Source: an uncultured Clostridia bacterium (GTDB lineage Bacteria > Bacillota > Clostridia > Christensenellales > UBA1242). Taken from it: a stretch of 7,820 bases of DNA. This document shows positions 1 to 5,978 of the stretch, piece after piece; positions within the stretch are counted from its first letter, which is position 1, and each line of letters opens with the position of its first letter. A program made the translations under genes and the position numbers. The notes beneath the pieces are model-generated. The model ran no database searches. It was not told where the DNA came from and saw only the letters and a program-made list of their open reading frames with translations. The stretch is from the NCBI GenBank assembly GCA_900554955.1, contig USJH01000048.1, positions 1-7,820 on the forward strand, written 5' to 3'.

Positions 1-1058
1 TTGCTGGAAAGACAGAAAACATTCGTCCTTGCATTGGTTGTCATGAAGCATGCATTAAAGAATTCATTGAAGGGGGACACCCTCAATGTGCGGTTTGTCC
101 AACAACAACTTTTGAAACTGGGCTTCTTGATGGTCTTAAAAAGGCAAATGTTAAAAAGAAAGTTGCAGTTATCGGTGCTGGACCTGCTGGTGTGGTTTGT
201 GCAAAAACTCTTGTTCTTCGTGGACACGATGTAACTCTTTATGAGAAAACAGACAGAGTTGGTGGAACACTTAATCCAGCTGCTGTTCCAAAAATTAAAT
301 ATGAGCTTAAAAACTATGTTGACTATTTGACAAGACAAGTTGAAACTCTTAAAAAAGAATCAAATTTTAAAGCTGTGTTTGGAAAGACTGTAACCGAAGA
401 AGAACTTGCAAAAGAAAAATTTGACGCAATCATCACTGCAACTGGAAGCAATCAGGTTGGTCTTCCAATTAAGGGCGCTGTTCAAAAACATGTTTGCACA
501 GCTGTTGAAGCACTTTCTGACATAGAAAAAATTCAAAATGCAAAAAATATTGTTGTTATCGGTGGTGGAGACAGTGGTTGTGAACTTGCATATTTTGCAA
601 AATATGAGCTTGGAAAAAATGTAACAATTGTTGAAATGGCTCCAAAGCTTATGGCAAAATCTTGCACAGCAAACCGTGGACACATTTTACACTATCTTGA
701 TAAAGCAGGTGTTAAATGTTATAACTGTGCATCAGTAACTTCAATCAATGAAGACGATGTTGAGATCTTGACAAATGCAAGCAAAACTGTTCCGAACCCA
801 TATAACACATGGGAACCAGTTTTGCCAGAGAATATTCACAATCCTCTTGAGAAGAAAATTAAAACTCTTCCTAAGGCTGTTACAGTTGAGGCAGACCTTG
901 TTGTTATCGCAGCAGGAACTGCTCCAAACAACGAACTTTATAAAACTCTTGTTGCAAAACAAACAGCTCCACTTATTTATAATGTTGGTGATAGTTTTGC
1001 ACCGGGAAAAGTTTTCACAGCAGTAAAAAGTGCGTTTAATGTTGCAAAAAACATTTAA
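1..1058 (+). CDS. Fe-S flavoenzyme of the 2,4-dienoyl-CoA / 2-enoate reductase type, 3' part only
   Basis: The gene enters from the left edge; the frame starting at base 3 is open to the TAA at 1056-1058, giving 351 residues. The ATG at 192 lies inside the FAD domain and is not the true start. What is seen: cysteines at local residues 10, 13, 17 and 29 (C-x2-C-x3-C-x11-C), the [4Fe-4S] pattern of FadH-type enzymes; a GAGPAG dinucleotide-binding loop at 58-63 (FAD); a second loop, GGGDSG, at 187-192 (NAD(P)H); and a C-terminal VGD motif followed by an Ala-rich helix, typical of FAD contact. The missing N-terminal part would be the FMN-binding TIM barrel. Family members use NAD(P)H to reduce activated C=C bonds, passing electrons FAD to Fe-S to FMN in the cytosol. 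The substrate cannot be told from this half; bile-acid, enoate and dienoyl-CoA reductases share this architecture. The family call is firm, the exact reaction is not. Confidence 0.88.
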   Translation, partial: AGKTENIRPCIGCHEACIKEFIEGGHPQCAVCPTTTFETGLLDGLKKANVKKKVAVIGAGPAGVVCAKTLVLRGHDVTLYEKTDRVGGTLNPAAVPKIKYELKNYVDYLTRQVETLKKESNFKAVFGKTVTEEELAKEKFDAIITATGSNQVGLPIKGAVQKHVCTAVEALSDIEKIQNAKNIVVIGGGDSGCELAYFAKYELGKNVTIVEMAPKLMAKSCTANRGHILHYLDKAGVKCYNCASVTSINEDDVEILTNASKTVPNPYNTWEPVLPENIHNPLEKKIKTLPKAVTVEADLVVIAAGTAPNNELYKTLVAKQTAPLIYNVGDSFAPGKVFTAVKSAFNVAKNI

Positions 1059-1070
1059 GTGATATATAAT
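1042..1070 (+). promoter_or_regulatory. candidate promoter for cysS
   Basis: TTGCAA (1042-1047), 17 bp, then TATAAT (1065-1070). The -10 matches consensus fully and the -35 at four of six positions. It overlaps the last codons of the upstream oxidoreductase. Transcription would start near 1077, about 34 bases before the cysS ATG. No terminator separates the two genes, so read-through from upstream is also possible. Confidence 0.45.
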
Positions 1071-1110
1071 TAAAAAACATTTTGCAAATAGCATATGAAA
1101 AGGTATAAAA

Positions 1111-2520
1111 ATGGGACTTAAAATTTACAATTCATTTACAAAACAAAAAGAAGAATTCAAATCAATCGTGCCTGGCAGAGTTGGAATGTATGTGTGTGGG
1201 CCAACAGTTTATGGTCCACCACATGTTGGGCATGCAAGAAGCTATACAAATTTTGACACTGTTTTTCGTTATCTCCAATATCTTGGCTATAAGGTTAAAT
1301 ATGTTCAAAATATAACCGATGTTGGACATTTGGTTGGTGATGGTGATGACGGGGAAGATAAAATTTTAAAACAAGCAAAAAAAGAACAAGTTGACCCATA
1401 TGAAATTGCATATAAATATGAAACAATGTATTTTGACGCAATGGCAAAACTTAACATTTTAAAACCAAGCATTTCAGCTCGTGCAACTGGCTTCATTCCA
1501 CAAATGATTGACATGGTTCAAACCCTTCTTGACAAGGGATATGCATATATTTCTAAAGATGGAAATATTTATTATCGTGTTCATAAGTTTTCTTCATATG
1601 GTCAGCTTTCAAATCGCAGGCTTGAAAATAACTTGTCTGGTGAGAGAATTGAAGTTGCAGGAGACAAGGAAAATCCAGAAGACTTTGCGCTTTGGAAAAA
1701 GGCAGACGGCGGACATTTGATGAAATGGAAATCTCCATGGGGTTGGGGCTATCCTGGTTGGCATTTGGAGTGTTCAACTCTCAGTAAATTTTTCCTTGGT
1801 GACACTTTCGATATCCACGGTGGCGGAATTGATAATATTTTTCCGCATCATGAATGTGAATGTGCTCAAAGTGAAGTTGCAAATGGTGTAAAGTTTGTTA
1901 ACTATTTCATGCATAATAACCTTGTAACAGTAAATGGAACAAAAATGGGTAAATCTCTTGGAAACTTTATCACACTTGAAGATTTGTTTAAAGAGTTTGA
2001 TCCACTTTATGTTCGCTATTTCATTTTGCTTTTCCACTATCGTTCGCCAATCGACTTCACAAAAGAAGCAATTAAAAATGCAGGTGAACAACTTGAAAAA
2101 ATTAAAACTGCATATCAAATAATTGCAGAAGTTGCTGAAAATAAAGAATCAGAGCCAAAGAGTGGGGTTGCTAAAGAAATTTTAACAAATTTTGAAAATG
2201 CGATGAATGAAGATTTCAACACACCTCTTGCAATTTCAGAACTTTTAAGAACAATCAAACTTGCAAAACAAGTTAAAGAATCAGGCGATAAGTCTGCCGC
2301 AAGTGAACTTTTATTCGTAATGAATAAAATTGCTTTTGTTCTTGGTCTTGATTTTTCTAAAAAAGTTGAAGAGAAAGATTCTGGTGAAAGTGAAAAACTT
2401 CTTGAAATCATTTCTGATGTTCGAAACAAACTTAGAAGTGAAAAGAACTATCAAATGAGTGACTATATCCGTGATCGACTTGCTGAAAGCGGTGTTGTTG
2501 TAAACGACAAAAAAATCTAA
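1111..2520 (+). CDS. cysS: cysteinyl-tRNA synthetase
   Basis: Class I aminoacyl-tRNA synthetase charging tRNA-Cys with cysteine and ATP in the cytosol; normally essential. The 469 residues match the usual length (about 460). The HIGH-type motif is HVGH at 38-41 after CGPTVY, and the KMSKS motif is KMGKS at 278-282. The tight zinc site that selects cysteine thiolate is intact: C29, C221 (in WHLEC), H246 and E250, with the same 25- and 4-residue spacings as in the E. coli enzyme. The C-terminal helical anticodon-binding region ends in the usual pattern (RNKLRSEKNYQMSDYIRDRL). The ATG is preceded by an AAAAGG SD at 1097-1102. No T-box is visible upstream, and the 52-bp gap leaves no room for one. 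A strong terminator follows directly. Identification is secure. Confidence 0.98.
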   Translation: MGLKIYNSFTKQKEEFKSIVPGRVGMYVCGPTVYGPPHVGHARSYTNFDTVFRYLQYLGYKVKYVQNITDVGHLVGDGDDGEDKILKQAKKEQVDPYEIAYKYETMYFDAMAKLNILKPSISARATGFIPQMIDMVQTLLDKGYAYISKDGNIYYRVHKFSSYGQLSNRRLENNLSGERIEVAGDKENPEDFALWKKADGGHLMKWKSPWGWGYPGWHLECSTLSKFFLGDTFDIHGGGIDNIFPHHECECAQSEVANGVKFVNYFMHNNLVTVNGTKMGKSLGNFITLEDLFKEFDPLYVRYFILLFHYRSPIDFTKEAIKNAGEQLEKIKTAYQIIAEVAENKESEPKSGVAKEILTNFENAMNEDFNTPLAISELLRTIKLAKQVKESGDKSAASELLFVMNKIAFVLGLDFSKKVEEKDSGESEKLLEIISDVRNKLRSEKNYQMSDYIRDRLAESGVVVNDKKI

Positions 2521-2528
2521 TACAAAAC

Positions 2529-2580
2529 AAAAGGGCAAATTTGAAAACATGGTCAAAATTTGTCCTTTTCTTTGTTTTTT
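2529..2580 (+). terminator. intrinsic terminator of cysS
   Basis: Inverted repeat 2529-2542 / 2556-2569: a 14-bp stem with one G-U pair and a 13-nt loop, running into a T-rich tail (2566-2580). It starts eight bases after the cysS stop codon. The A-run on the 5' arm means it could also work on the minus strand. Confidence 0.9.
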
Positions 2581-2592
2581 GTTTGCTTGCTA

Positions 2593-2620
2593 TTGACTTT
2601 TTGATAGGGTTTGATATAAT
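2593..2620 (+). promoter_or_regulatory. sigma-A-type promoter for the 164-residue protein gene
   Basis: TTGACT (2593-2598), 16 bp, TATAAT (2615-2620). Eleven of twelve hexamer positions match consensus. The start point would be near 2627, about 30 bases before the ATG at 2657. It lies just after the cysS terminator, so the next gene is an independent unit. Confidence 0.75.
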
Positions 2621-2656
2621 AATTGAGTTTAAGAAATTTATTATTAAAGGTGAGTT

Positions 2657-3151
2657 ATGGAAAAAATTTATAGAGTTGTTTGTGGTGCAAAATATTTGCC
2701 ACGCAAAATCGTTAAAACAATTTTTACACCAGATGTTGCTTCTGGATATATAAAAAATGCGAAACTTGATCCACGAGTTCCGGTTACAATTACAAGTGAA
2801 GTTGTAAATCGTTTCCGTCCATATATCTATGTTCAAGGAAAAGATGTTGCAAATTCAATTTGCAACTGGCTTAACACAAATAATGGAGAAATGAAATATT
2901 CAGTTTGTGCAAGCGATGCTGGATATGATGATGCTCTTTATTATCTTGAAAACGATGTTGAACTTAATTTTGTATATCAAAGAACCTTTGGGCTTGATAT
3001 TGACAAATTGTCAAGAATTCCGCTTTTCTATACAGCAGAAGGATATTTAAGTTTGGCTGTTGAGTGTCTTGATAAAGATAAATGGAAATGGAAACTTGAA
3101 GGTCGTCCAACACTTGAAAATCAAGATAAAATTGACGAAATTGAAAAATAA
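2657..3151 (+). CDS. conserved-looking hypothetical protein, 164 residues
   Basis: I do not recognise this protein. It has no signal peptide and no membrane-length hydrophobic stretch, so it is probably cytosolic. It is a mixed-charge protein with many aromatics (YYLEN, FVYQRTFG, WKWKLEG) and an acidic tail (NQDKIDEIEK). Four scattered cysteines (residues 9, about 69, 84 and about 136) form no CxxC pair. It starts at ATG 2657 behind AAAGGTGA (2646-2653), and codon use matches its neighbours. It has a promoter of its own upstream and a terminator eight bases downstream, so it is monocistronic and very likely a real gene. The ORF's independent transcription unit is the strongest thing that can be said; no enzymatic motif is visible. 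Confidence 0.85.
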   Translation: MEKIYRVVCGAKYLPRKIVKTIFTPDVASGYIKNAKLDPRVPVTITSEVVNRFRPYIYVQGKDVANSICNWLNTNNGEMKYSVCASDAGYDDALYYLENDVELNFVYQRTFGLDIDKLSRIPLFYTAEGYLSLAVECLDKDKWKWKLEGRPTLENQDKIDEIEK

Positions 3152-3158
3152 CAACAAT

Positions 3159-3189
3159 AAAGAACTGGCAAAAGCTGGTTCTTTTTTTT
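3159..3189 (+). terminator. intrinsic terminator after the 164-residue protein gene
   Basis: Stem 3159-3169 / 3174-3184 (11 bp, two G-U pairs) with an AAAA loop, followed by an eight-T run (3182-3189). It begins seven bases after the stop codon. Confidence 0.9.
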
Positions 3190-3211
3190 GTGAAACAGAT
3201 GTGTTATTTTG

Positions 3212-3245
3212 TTGATTTATTCAAGCAATATTGATAAAATATAAT
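3212..3245 (+). promoter_or_regulatory. possible promoter of the ABC transporter operon
   Basis: TTGATT (3212-3217), 17 bp, TAAAAT (3235-3240); a better -10, TATAAT, lies at 3240-3245 but its -35 is poor. With the first pair, transcription would start near 3247, at the SD itself (AAGGT, 3246-3250), so assignment is uncertain. A promoter is expected here because a terminator lies just upstream. Confidence 0.35.
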
Positions 3246-3258
3246 AAGGTATATAAAT

Positions 3259-4170
3259 ATGGAAAATATTATTGAAATTAAAAATCTAAACAAAAGCTTT
3301 GGTGAAGTCCATGCAGTGTCTAACCTTTCTTTTTGTGTAAAGAAAGGTGAACTTTTTGCATTTCTTGGTGTTAATGGTGCTGGAAAATCAACAACAATTT
3401 CAATCATGTGTGGAACACTTTTAAAAGATAGTGGAACGGTTGTCATTAATGGCAAAAACATTGAACATGATTTGTCAGAAATATCTAAAGATATTGGAGT
3501 TGTTTTTCAAAACTCAGTTCTGGATAAGCAGCTTTCGGTTAAAGACAATTTAATGTCTCGTGCAAGTCTTTATGGAATTTATGGGGCACAGGCGAAAGAT
3601 AAAATAATGTCGCTTGCAAAACTCCTTAATTTTGAAGATTTGTTAAATCGAACACTCGGAAAACTTTCAGGCGGGCAGAAACGAAAGATTGATGTTGCAA
3701 GAGCTTTGCTTCATGATCCTAAAATTTTAATTTTAGACGAGCCAACAACGGGTCTTGATCCTCAAACTCGCAAAACTTTGTGGCACGTTATCGACACTCT
3801 TCGAAAAGAATCAGGAATGACCGTGTTTTTGACAACGCACTATATGGAAGAAACTTCCGATGCGGACTATGTTGTGATTCTTGACGGTGGAAAAATTGTT
3901 GCAGAAGGCACACCTGTAGATCTAAAAAATAAATATACTGGTGACTATATAACTCTTTATAATGCAAAAAAATCAGATGTTGAGAAACTTGGTTTGAATT
4001 TTGAAGAGATTAACGGCTCTTTCAGAATTGCTGTTAAAGACTCAAAGCAGGCAAAAGAACTTATTTTGAAAAATCCTGATCTTTTCACAGATTTTGAAAT
4101 CGTGAAAGGAAAGATGGACGATGTGTTCTTGGCTGTAACTGGGAAAAATCTTGTTGGAGGTGAGGGCTGA
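3259..4170 (+). CDS. ABC-2-type transporter ATP-binding protein
   Basis: Cytosolic ATPase subunit that energises the permease encoded next to it. All motifs are intact: Walker A GVNGAGKST at residues 37-45, Q-loop Q84, signature LSGGQ at 136-140, Walker B ILILDEP at 156-162 with catalytic E161, D-loop GLDP just after, and switch H194 (LTTHYMEE). About 90 residues beyond the ATPase core form the C-terminal extension seen in DrrA/NatA-like exporters. The 303-residue length is typical. The gene starts at ATG 3259 and its TGA (4168-4170) shares one base with the permease ATG; GGAGG at 4156-4160 inside this gene serves that permease. Such pairs export drugs, lipids, peptides or ions; the substrate cannot be inferred. 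Family call is certain, export direction likely. Confidence 0.95.
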   Translation: MENIIEIKNLNKSFGEVHAVSNLSFCVKKGELFAFLGVNGAGKSTTISIMCGTLLKDSGTVVINGKNIEHDLSEISKDIGVVFQNSVLDKQLSVKDNLMSRASLYGIYGAQAKDKIMSLAKLLNFEDLLNRTLGKLSGGQKRKIDVARALLHDPKILILDEPTTGLDPQTRKTLWHVIDTLRKESGMTVFLTTHYMEETSDADYVVILDGGKIVAEGTPVDLKNKYTGDYITLYNAKKSDVEKLGLNFEEINGSFRIAVKDSKQAKELILKNPDLFTDFEIVKGKMDDVFLAVTGKNLVGGEG

Positions 4171-5075
4171 TGAAAACATTTTCAAGCATGACAAAAAGAA
4201 ATGTTAAGCTATTTTTCAAAGATAAGGCAATGTTTTTCACTTCGCTTATCACACCAATGATTTTGCTTGTTTTATATATGACATTTCTTGCAAAAGTATA
4301 TCGTGACAGTTTTGCAGCTGCTGTTCCTGATGGGCTTGAACTTGATGCAAAACTTGTAAATGGAATGGTTGGTGGAGAAATTTTGTCTTCAATTTTGGCG
4401 GTTTGCTGTGTTACTGTTGCTTTCTGTTCCAACCTTTTAATGGTGAATGACAAGGTGAGTGGTGCAAGAAAAGACCTTTTGATTTCACCAACAAAGAAGT
4501 CCACATTTGCATTGTCATATTATGTTGCAACGCTTTTTTCAACATTGATAATTTCTGTGGTTGCAACAGTTGCTTGTTTTGTTTATGTTGCTTGTCAGGG
4601 TTGGTATCTTTCATTTGTCGATGTGCTTCTGGTTTTCCTTGATGTTTTCTTGCTTACAATGTTTGGAACTGCATTGTCTTCATGTGTGAATGTTTTTCTT
4701 TCGACAAATGGTCAAGCAAGTGCGGTTGGAACAATTGTTTCGGCGGGCTATGGCTTCATTTGCGGGGCATATATGCCAATTTCTTCTTTTGGAACCGGGC
4801 TTCAAACAGTTCTTGGTTTTTTGCCGGGCACCTATGGAACTTCACTTTTAAGAAATCATGCACTTGCTGGGGTGTTCAGAGAAATGGCAAAACAGCATTA
4901 TCCCGCAGATGTAATTGAAAAAATCAAAGATAGTGTGGATTGCAATCTCTATTTCTTTGAAAATAAAGTAAGCATTGGTGCCATGTATGGGATTTTGATT
5001 GGTTCAATTGTCCTTTTTATTGGACTTTACATATTGATAAACTATCTTAAAAATCGAAAAGGTGTGAGAAATTAA
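4170..5075 (+). CDS. ABC-2-type transporter permease
   Basis: Membrane partner of the preceding ATPase, 301 residues. Hydrophobic segments are visible near residues 22-43, 70-92, 115-142, 147-175, 183-208 and 270-292, giving six helices, the normal ABC-2 half-transporter topology. A short cytosolic loop after helix 2 (NDKVSGARKDLLISPTKK) matches the family's conserved loop, in which a basic/small-residue stretch precedes a Pro. Between the last two helices is a larger soluble stretch (about 220-268). The start is fixed by GGAGG at 4156-4160 and the TGATG overlap with the ATPase, which implies translational coupling and equal stoichiometry. Its TAA overlaps the next ATG by one base. Substrate unknown. 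Confidence 0.93.
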   Translation: MKTFSSMTKRNVKLFFKDKAMFFTSLITPMILLVLYMTFLAKVYRDSFAAAVPDGLELDAKLVNGMVGGEILSSILAVCCVTVAFCSNLLMVNDKVSGARKDLLISPTKKSTFALSYYVATLFSTLIISVVATVACFVYVACQGWYLSFVDVLLVFLDVFLLTMFGTALSSCVNVFLSTNGQASAVGTIVSAGYGFICGAYMPISSFGTGLQTVLGFLPGTYGTSLLRNHALAGVFREMAKQHYPADVIEKIKDSVDCNLYFFENKVSIGAMYGILIGSIVLFIGLYILINYLKNRKGVRN

Positions 5076-5491
5076 TGATTAAAAATAATGAAACTCAAAA
5101 AGCAGGGTGCTATCTTGTTGATGTGAAAAATAAAAAGATTGCGCTTGTATATCGTGAAAAAAGAAATGACTGGTCTTTTCCAAAGGGTCACAGAGAAGAA
5201 GGTGAAACAATTCAAGAGTGTGCGGTTCGTGAAACGGCAGAAGAAACTAAAAGAATTGCAGAAATCGTTCCAGATATTGACCCGGTTGTGGAACGTTATG
5301 TTACACCAAGTGGCGAGCACTGTGTGTGTTATATGTTTGTCGCAATTGATAAAGGTCACAGCGATAACACTTCTTGGGATACTCATGACACCTATTTTAT
5401 TGATATTGACAAGGTTGAAGAAAAACTTTCCTATGATGATTTAAAGCAGACTTGGAGAGAAGTTAAAAAACAAATTGAAAAGCTATTTTAG
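5075..5491 (+). CDS. Nudix hydrolase, Ap4A-hydrolase-like
   Basis: A small cytosolic hydrolase (138 residues) that would cleave a nucleoside diphosphate linked to another moiety, using Mg2+ or Mn2+. The Nudix box runs from G38 to about residue 60: G38, five residues, E44, seven residues, then R52-E53-x-x-E56-E57. The metal-binding glutamates are present, but the usual Gly after the EE pair is Lys (K59). The W-x-FPKGH-x-E-x-GE lead-in (W33 to E44) resembles diadenosine tetraphosphate hydrolases. The start codon overlaps the permease stop (TAATG), with AAAAGGTG at about 5057-5064 as SD, so it is the third gene of the ABC operon. Why a Nudix enzyme accompanies the exporter is not clear from sequence. 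No terminator is visible between its TAG and the next promoter. Confidence 0.92.
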   Translation: MIKNNETQKAGCYLVDVKNKKIALVYREKRNDWSFPKGHREEGETIQECAVRETAEETKRIAEIVPDIDPVVERYVTPSGEHCVCYMFVAIDKGHSDNTSWDTHDTYFIDIDKVEEKLSYDDLKQTWREVKKQIEKLF

Positions 5492-5523
5492 TTTTAGATG
5501 TCTCACATAGCAGAAAAAAACTA

Positions 5524-5552
5524 TTGACATATCTGATGTGTAAGCATATAAT
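5524..5552 (+). promoter_or_regulatory. perfect-consensus sigma-A promoter of the leader region
   Basis: TTGACA (5524-5529), exactly 17 bp, TATAAT (5547-5552): both hexamers match consensus at every position and spacing is ideal. Transcription should start near 5559, only about 16 bases before the first leader ORF's ATG. No gene of normal size follows for over 400 bases, so this strong promoter feeds the leader/attenuator region and then the M20 gene. Confidence 0.9.
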
Positions 5553-5574
5553 GAAACTATATAAGGAGAAACAA

Positions 5575-5613
5575 ATGACTAATATTTGCACTTTGTGGCA
5601 TCGTCATATTTAA
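5575..5613 (+). CDS. leader peptide 1, 12 residues (MTNICTLWHRHI)
   Basis: ATG at 5575, stop TAA at 5611-5613, preceded by AAGGAG (5563-5568) with a 6-nt spacer: an excellent translation start directly downstream of a consensus promoter. The peptide ends W8-H9-R10-H11-I12. A terminator-like hairpin starts three bases after the stop, so a ribosome on the last codons would cover its 5' base. This is the arrangement of attenuator leader peptides. It is nearly certain to be translated. That it senses something through stalling is inferred from position and from the second copy downstream. Likely signals are His, Trp or Arg availability, or nascent-chain sensing. Confidence 0.8.
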   Translation: MTNICTLWHRHI

Positions 5614-5615
5614 GT

Positions 5616-5651
5616 CATTCGCAAAGCAAGTGTGTTTTGTGAATGCTTTTT
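5616..5651 (+). terminator. attenuator hairpin A1:B1 after leader peptide 1
   Basis: Arms 5616-5628 and 5633-5645 form 13 bp (two G-U pairs) around a 4-nt loop (AGTG), followed by a five-T run (5647-5651). It could be an intrinsic terminator or, as in trp leaders, a pause hairpin. The stem is AT-rich, so termination efficiency may be modest. It competes with the 5630-5669 pairing. Confidence 0.75.
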
Positions 5652-5669
5652 CATGTTCACAAAATGCAC
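5630..5669 (+). promoter_or_regulatory. competing (antiterminator-type) hairpin B1:C1
   Basis: Arms 5630-5643 and 5656-5669 form 14 bp (two G-U pairs), nine of them an uninterrupted Watson-Crick block (5635-5643 / 5656-5664). The U-run of the first hairpin falls in the loop. It uses the 3' arm of A1:B1, so the two structures exclude each other. Confidence 0.7.
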
Positions 5670-5691
5670 CAATATTTTTAGAAGATTTGTT

Positions 5692-5726
5692 AAAACTGTT
5701 GGTGTAAGCTGACAGTTTTTATTTTG
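5692..5726 (+). terminator. hairpin D1:E1, terminator-like relay element
   Basis: Arms 5692-5703 and 5708-5719 pair over 12 bp (three G-U near the GTAA loop), A-run on the left and T-rich tail on the right. An alternative pairing, 5665-5674 with 5697-5706 (10 bp, two G-U), removes its left arm. It could be a weak terminator or just one step in a chain of alternative pairings. Confidence 0.55.
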
Positions 5727-5757
5727 AAATAAAAATAAAATCAATAGAACTGTCAGC
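5708..5757 (+). promoter_or_regulatory. antiterminator-type pairing E1:F1
   Basis: GCTGACAGTT (5708-5717) is an exact inverted repeat of AACTGTCAGC (5748-5757), 10 bp. The 3' arm is also the 5' arm of the strong terminator at 5746-5776, so formation of this pair would prevent that terminator. The loop (5718-5747) is very A/T-rich. Confidence 0.6.
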
Positions 5758-5780
5758 AAAAACTGGCAGTTTTTTATTTA
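5746..5780 (+). terminator. strong intrinsic terminator F1:G1 between the two leader ORFs
   Basis: Arms 5748-5756 and 5763-5771 pair over 9 bp (one G-U), extendable to 5746/5773, around the loop CAAAAA; the tail is TTTTTT then ATTTA. This is the best terminator of the leader region. It lies before leader ORF 2, so transcripts from the 5524-5552 promoter must pass it to reach the M20 gene. Confidence 0.85.
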
Positions 5781-5812
5781 TCAGCATTTAAAGAAAAAAG
5801 GAGAAAAAAATT

Positions 5813-5851
5813 ATGTTTACAAAATTTTGGCGTCATGCTCATTTCCAGTGA
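5813..5851 (+). CDS. leader peptide 2, 12 residues (MFTKFWRHAHFQ)
   Basis: ATG at 5813, stop TGA at 5849-5851, preceded by AAGGAG (5798-5803) with a 9-nt spacer. It has exactly the same length as leader peptide 1 and the same signature: Trp, Arg and two His separated by one residue (W6-R7-H8-A9-H10). Both copies share the coding segment CGTCAT and a hairpin beginning at or just after the stop codon; here the last base of TGA is the first base of the stem. The repeated design is the main reason to believe that the peptide is translated and regulatory. No separate promoter is visible, so it is probably reached by read-through from the upstream promoter. Confidence 0.8.
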   Translation: MFTKFWRHAHFQ

Positions 5852-5884
5852 CATTCACAAAATGTATGTTTTGTGAGTGTTTTT
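5851..5884 (+). terminator. attenuator hairpin A2:B2 after leader peptide 2
   Basis: Arms 5851-5863 and 5868-5880 form 13 bp (two G-U pairs) around a 4-nt loop (GTAT), followed by T (5880-5884). Stem length and loop size equal those of the copy-1 hairpin although several base pairs differ. May be a terminator or a pause hairpin. Confidence 0.75.
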
Positions 5885-5903
5885 GTGCATCATAAAACAT
5901 ACA
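5863..5903 (+). promoter_or_regulatory. competing hairpin B2:C2
   Basis: Arms 5863-5876 and 5890-5903 pair over 14 bp with one G-U; ten are an exact inverted repeat (TGTATGTTTT / AAAACATACA). It shares 5868-5876 with A2:B2, so only one can form. The right arm can also pair with 5942-5950 (9 bp exact), linking it to the hairpin before the M20 gene. Confidence 0.7.
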
Positions 5904-5933
5904 CATGGCAAAACAAAATTATTCATAATTTTA

Positions 5934-5978
5934 GACCCGTTTGTATGTTTAATTAATATAAACGGGTCGTTTAATTTT
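5934..5978 (+). terminator. GC-capped hairpin D2:E2 before the M20 gene
   Basis: Arms 5934-5946 and 5956-5968 pair over 13 bp (GACCCGTTT / AAACGGGTC at the base is exact), loop of nine, tail GTTTAATTTT. It ends one base before the AAGGAG SD (5979-5984) of the M20 gene. The tail is a mediocre U-run, so it may be an attenuator terminator or a structure affecting ribosome access. The competing pair 5895-5903 / 5942-5950 would open its upper half. Confidence 0.65.

Noticed and set aside
1..234. 77-codon ORF from the first base
   Set aside because: It is in another frame over the oxidoreductase, whose true frame (from base 3) carries the Fe-S cysteines and GAGPAG loop.
2432..2836. 134-codon minus-strand ORF over the cysS 3' end and terminator
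   Set aside because: It crosses a strong terminator and promoter and reads as low-complexity antisense of AT-rich coding DNA.
4085..4504. 139-codon antisense ORF across the ATPase-permease junction
   Set aside because: It runs opposite to two genes with intact motifs and has no credible product of its own.
5492..5552. possible operator: loose inverted repeat of CACAT..CAG and CTGATGTG around the -35
   Set aside because: The symmetry is imperfect and short; in DNA this AT-rich it is not distinguishable from chance.
5653..5712. 19-codon ORF beginning M-F-T-K, the same four residues as leader peptide 2
   Set aside because: There is no SD upstream, it overlaps the B1:C1 and D1:E1 stems, and it lacks the W/HxH signature. 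The shared start comes from the inverted-repeat sequence around TTCACAAAA.
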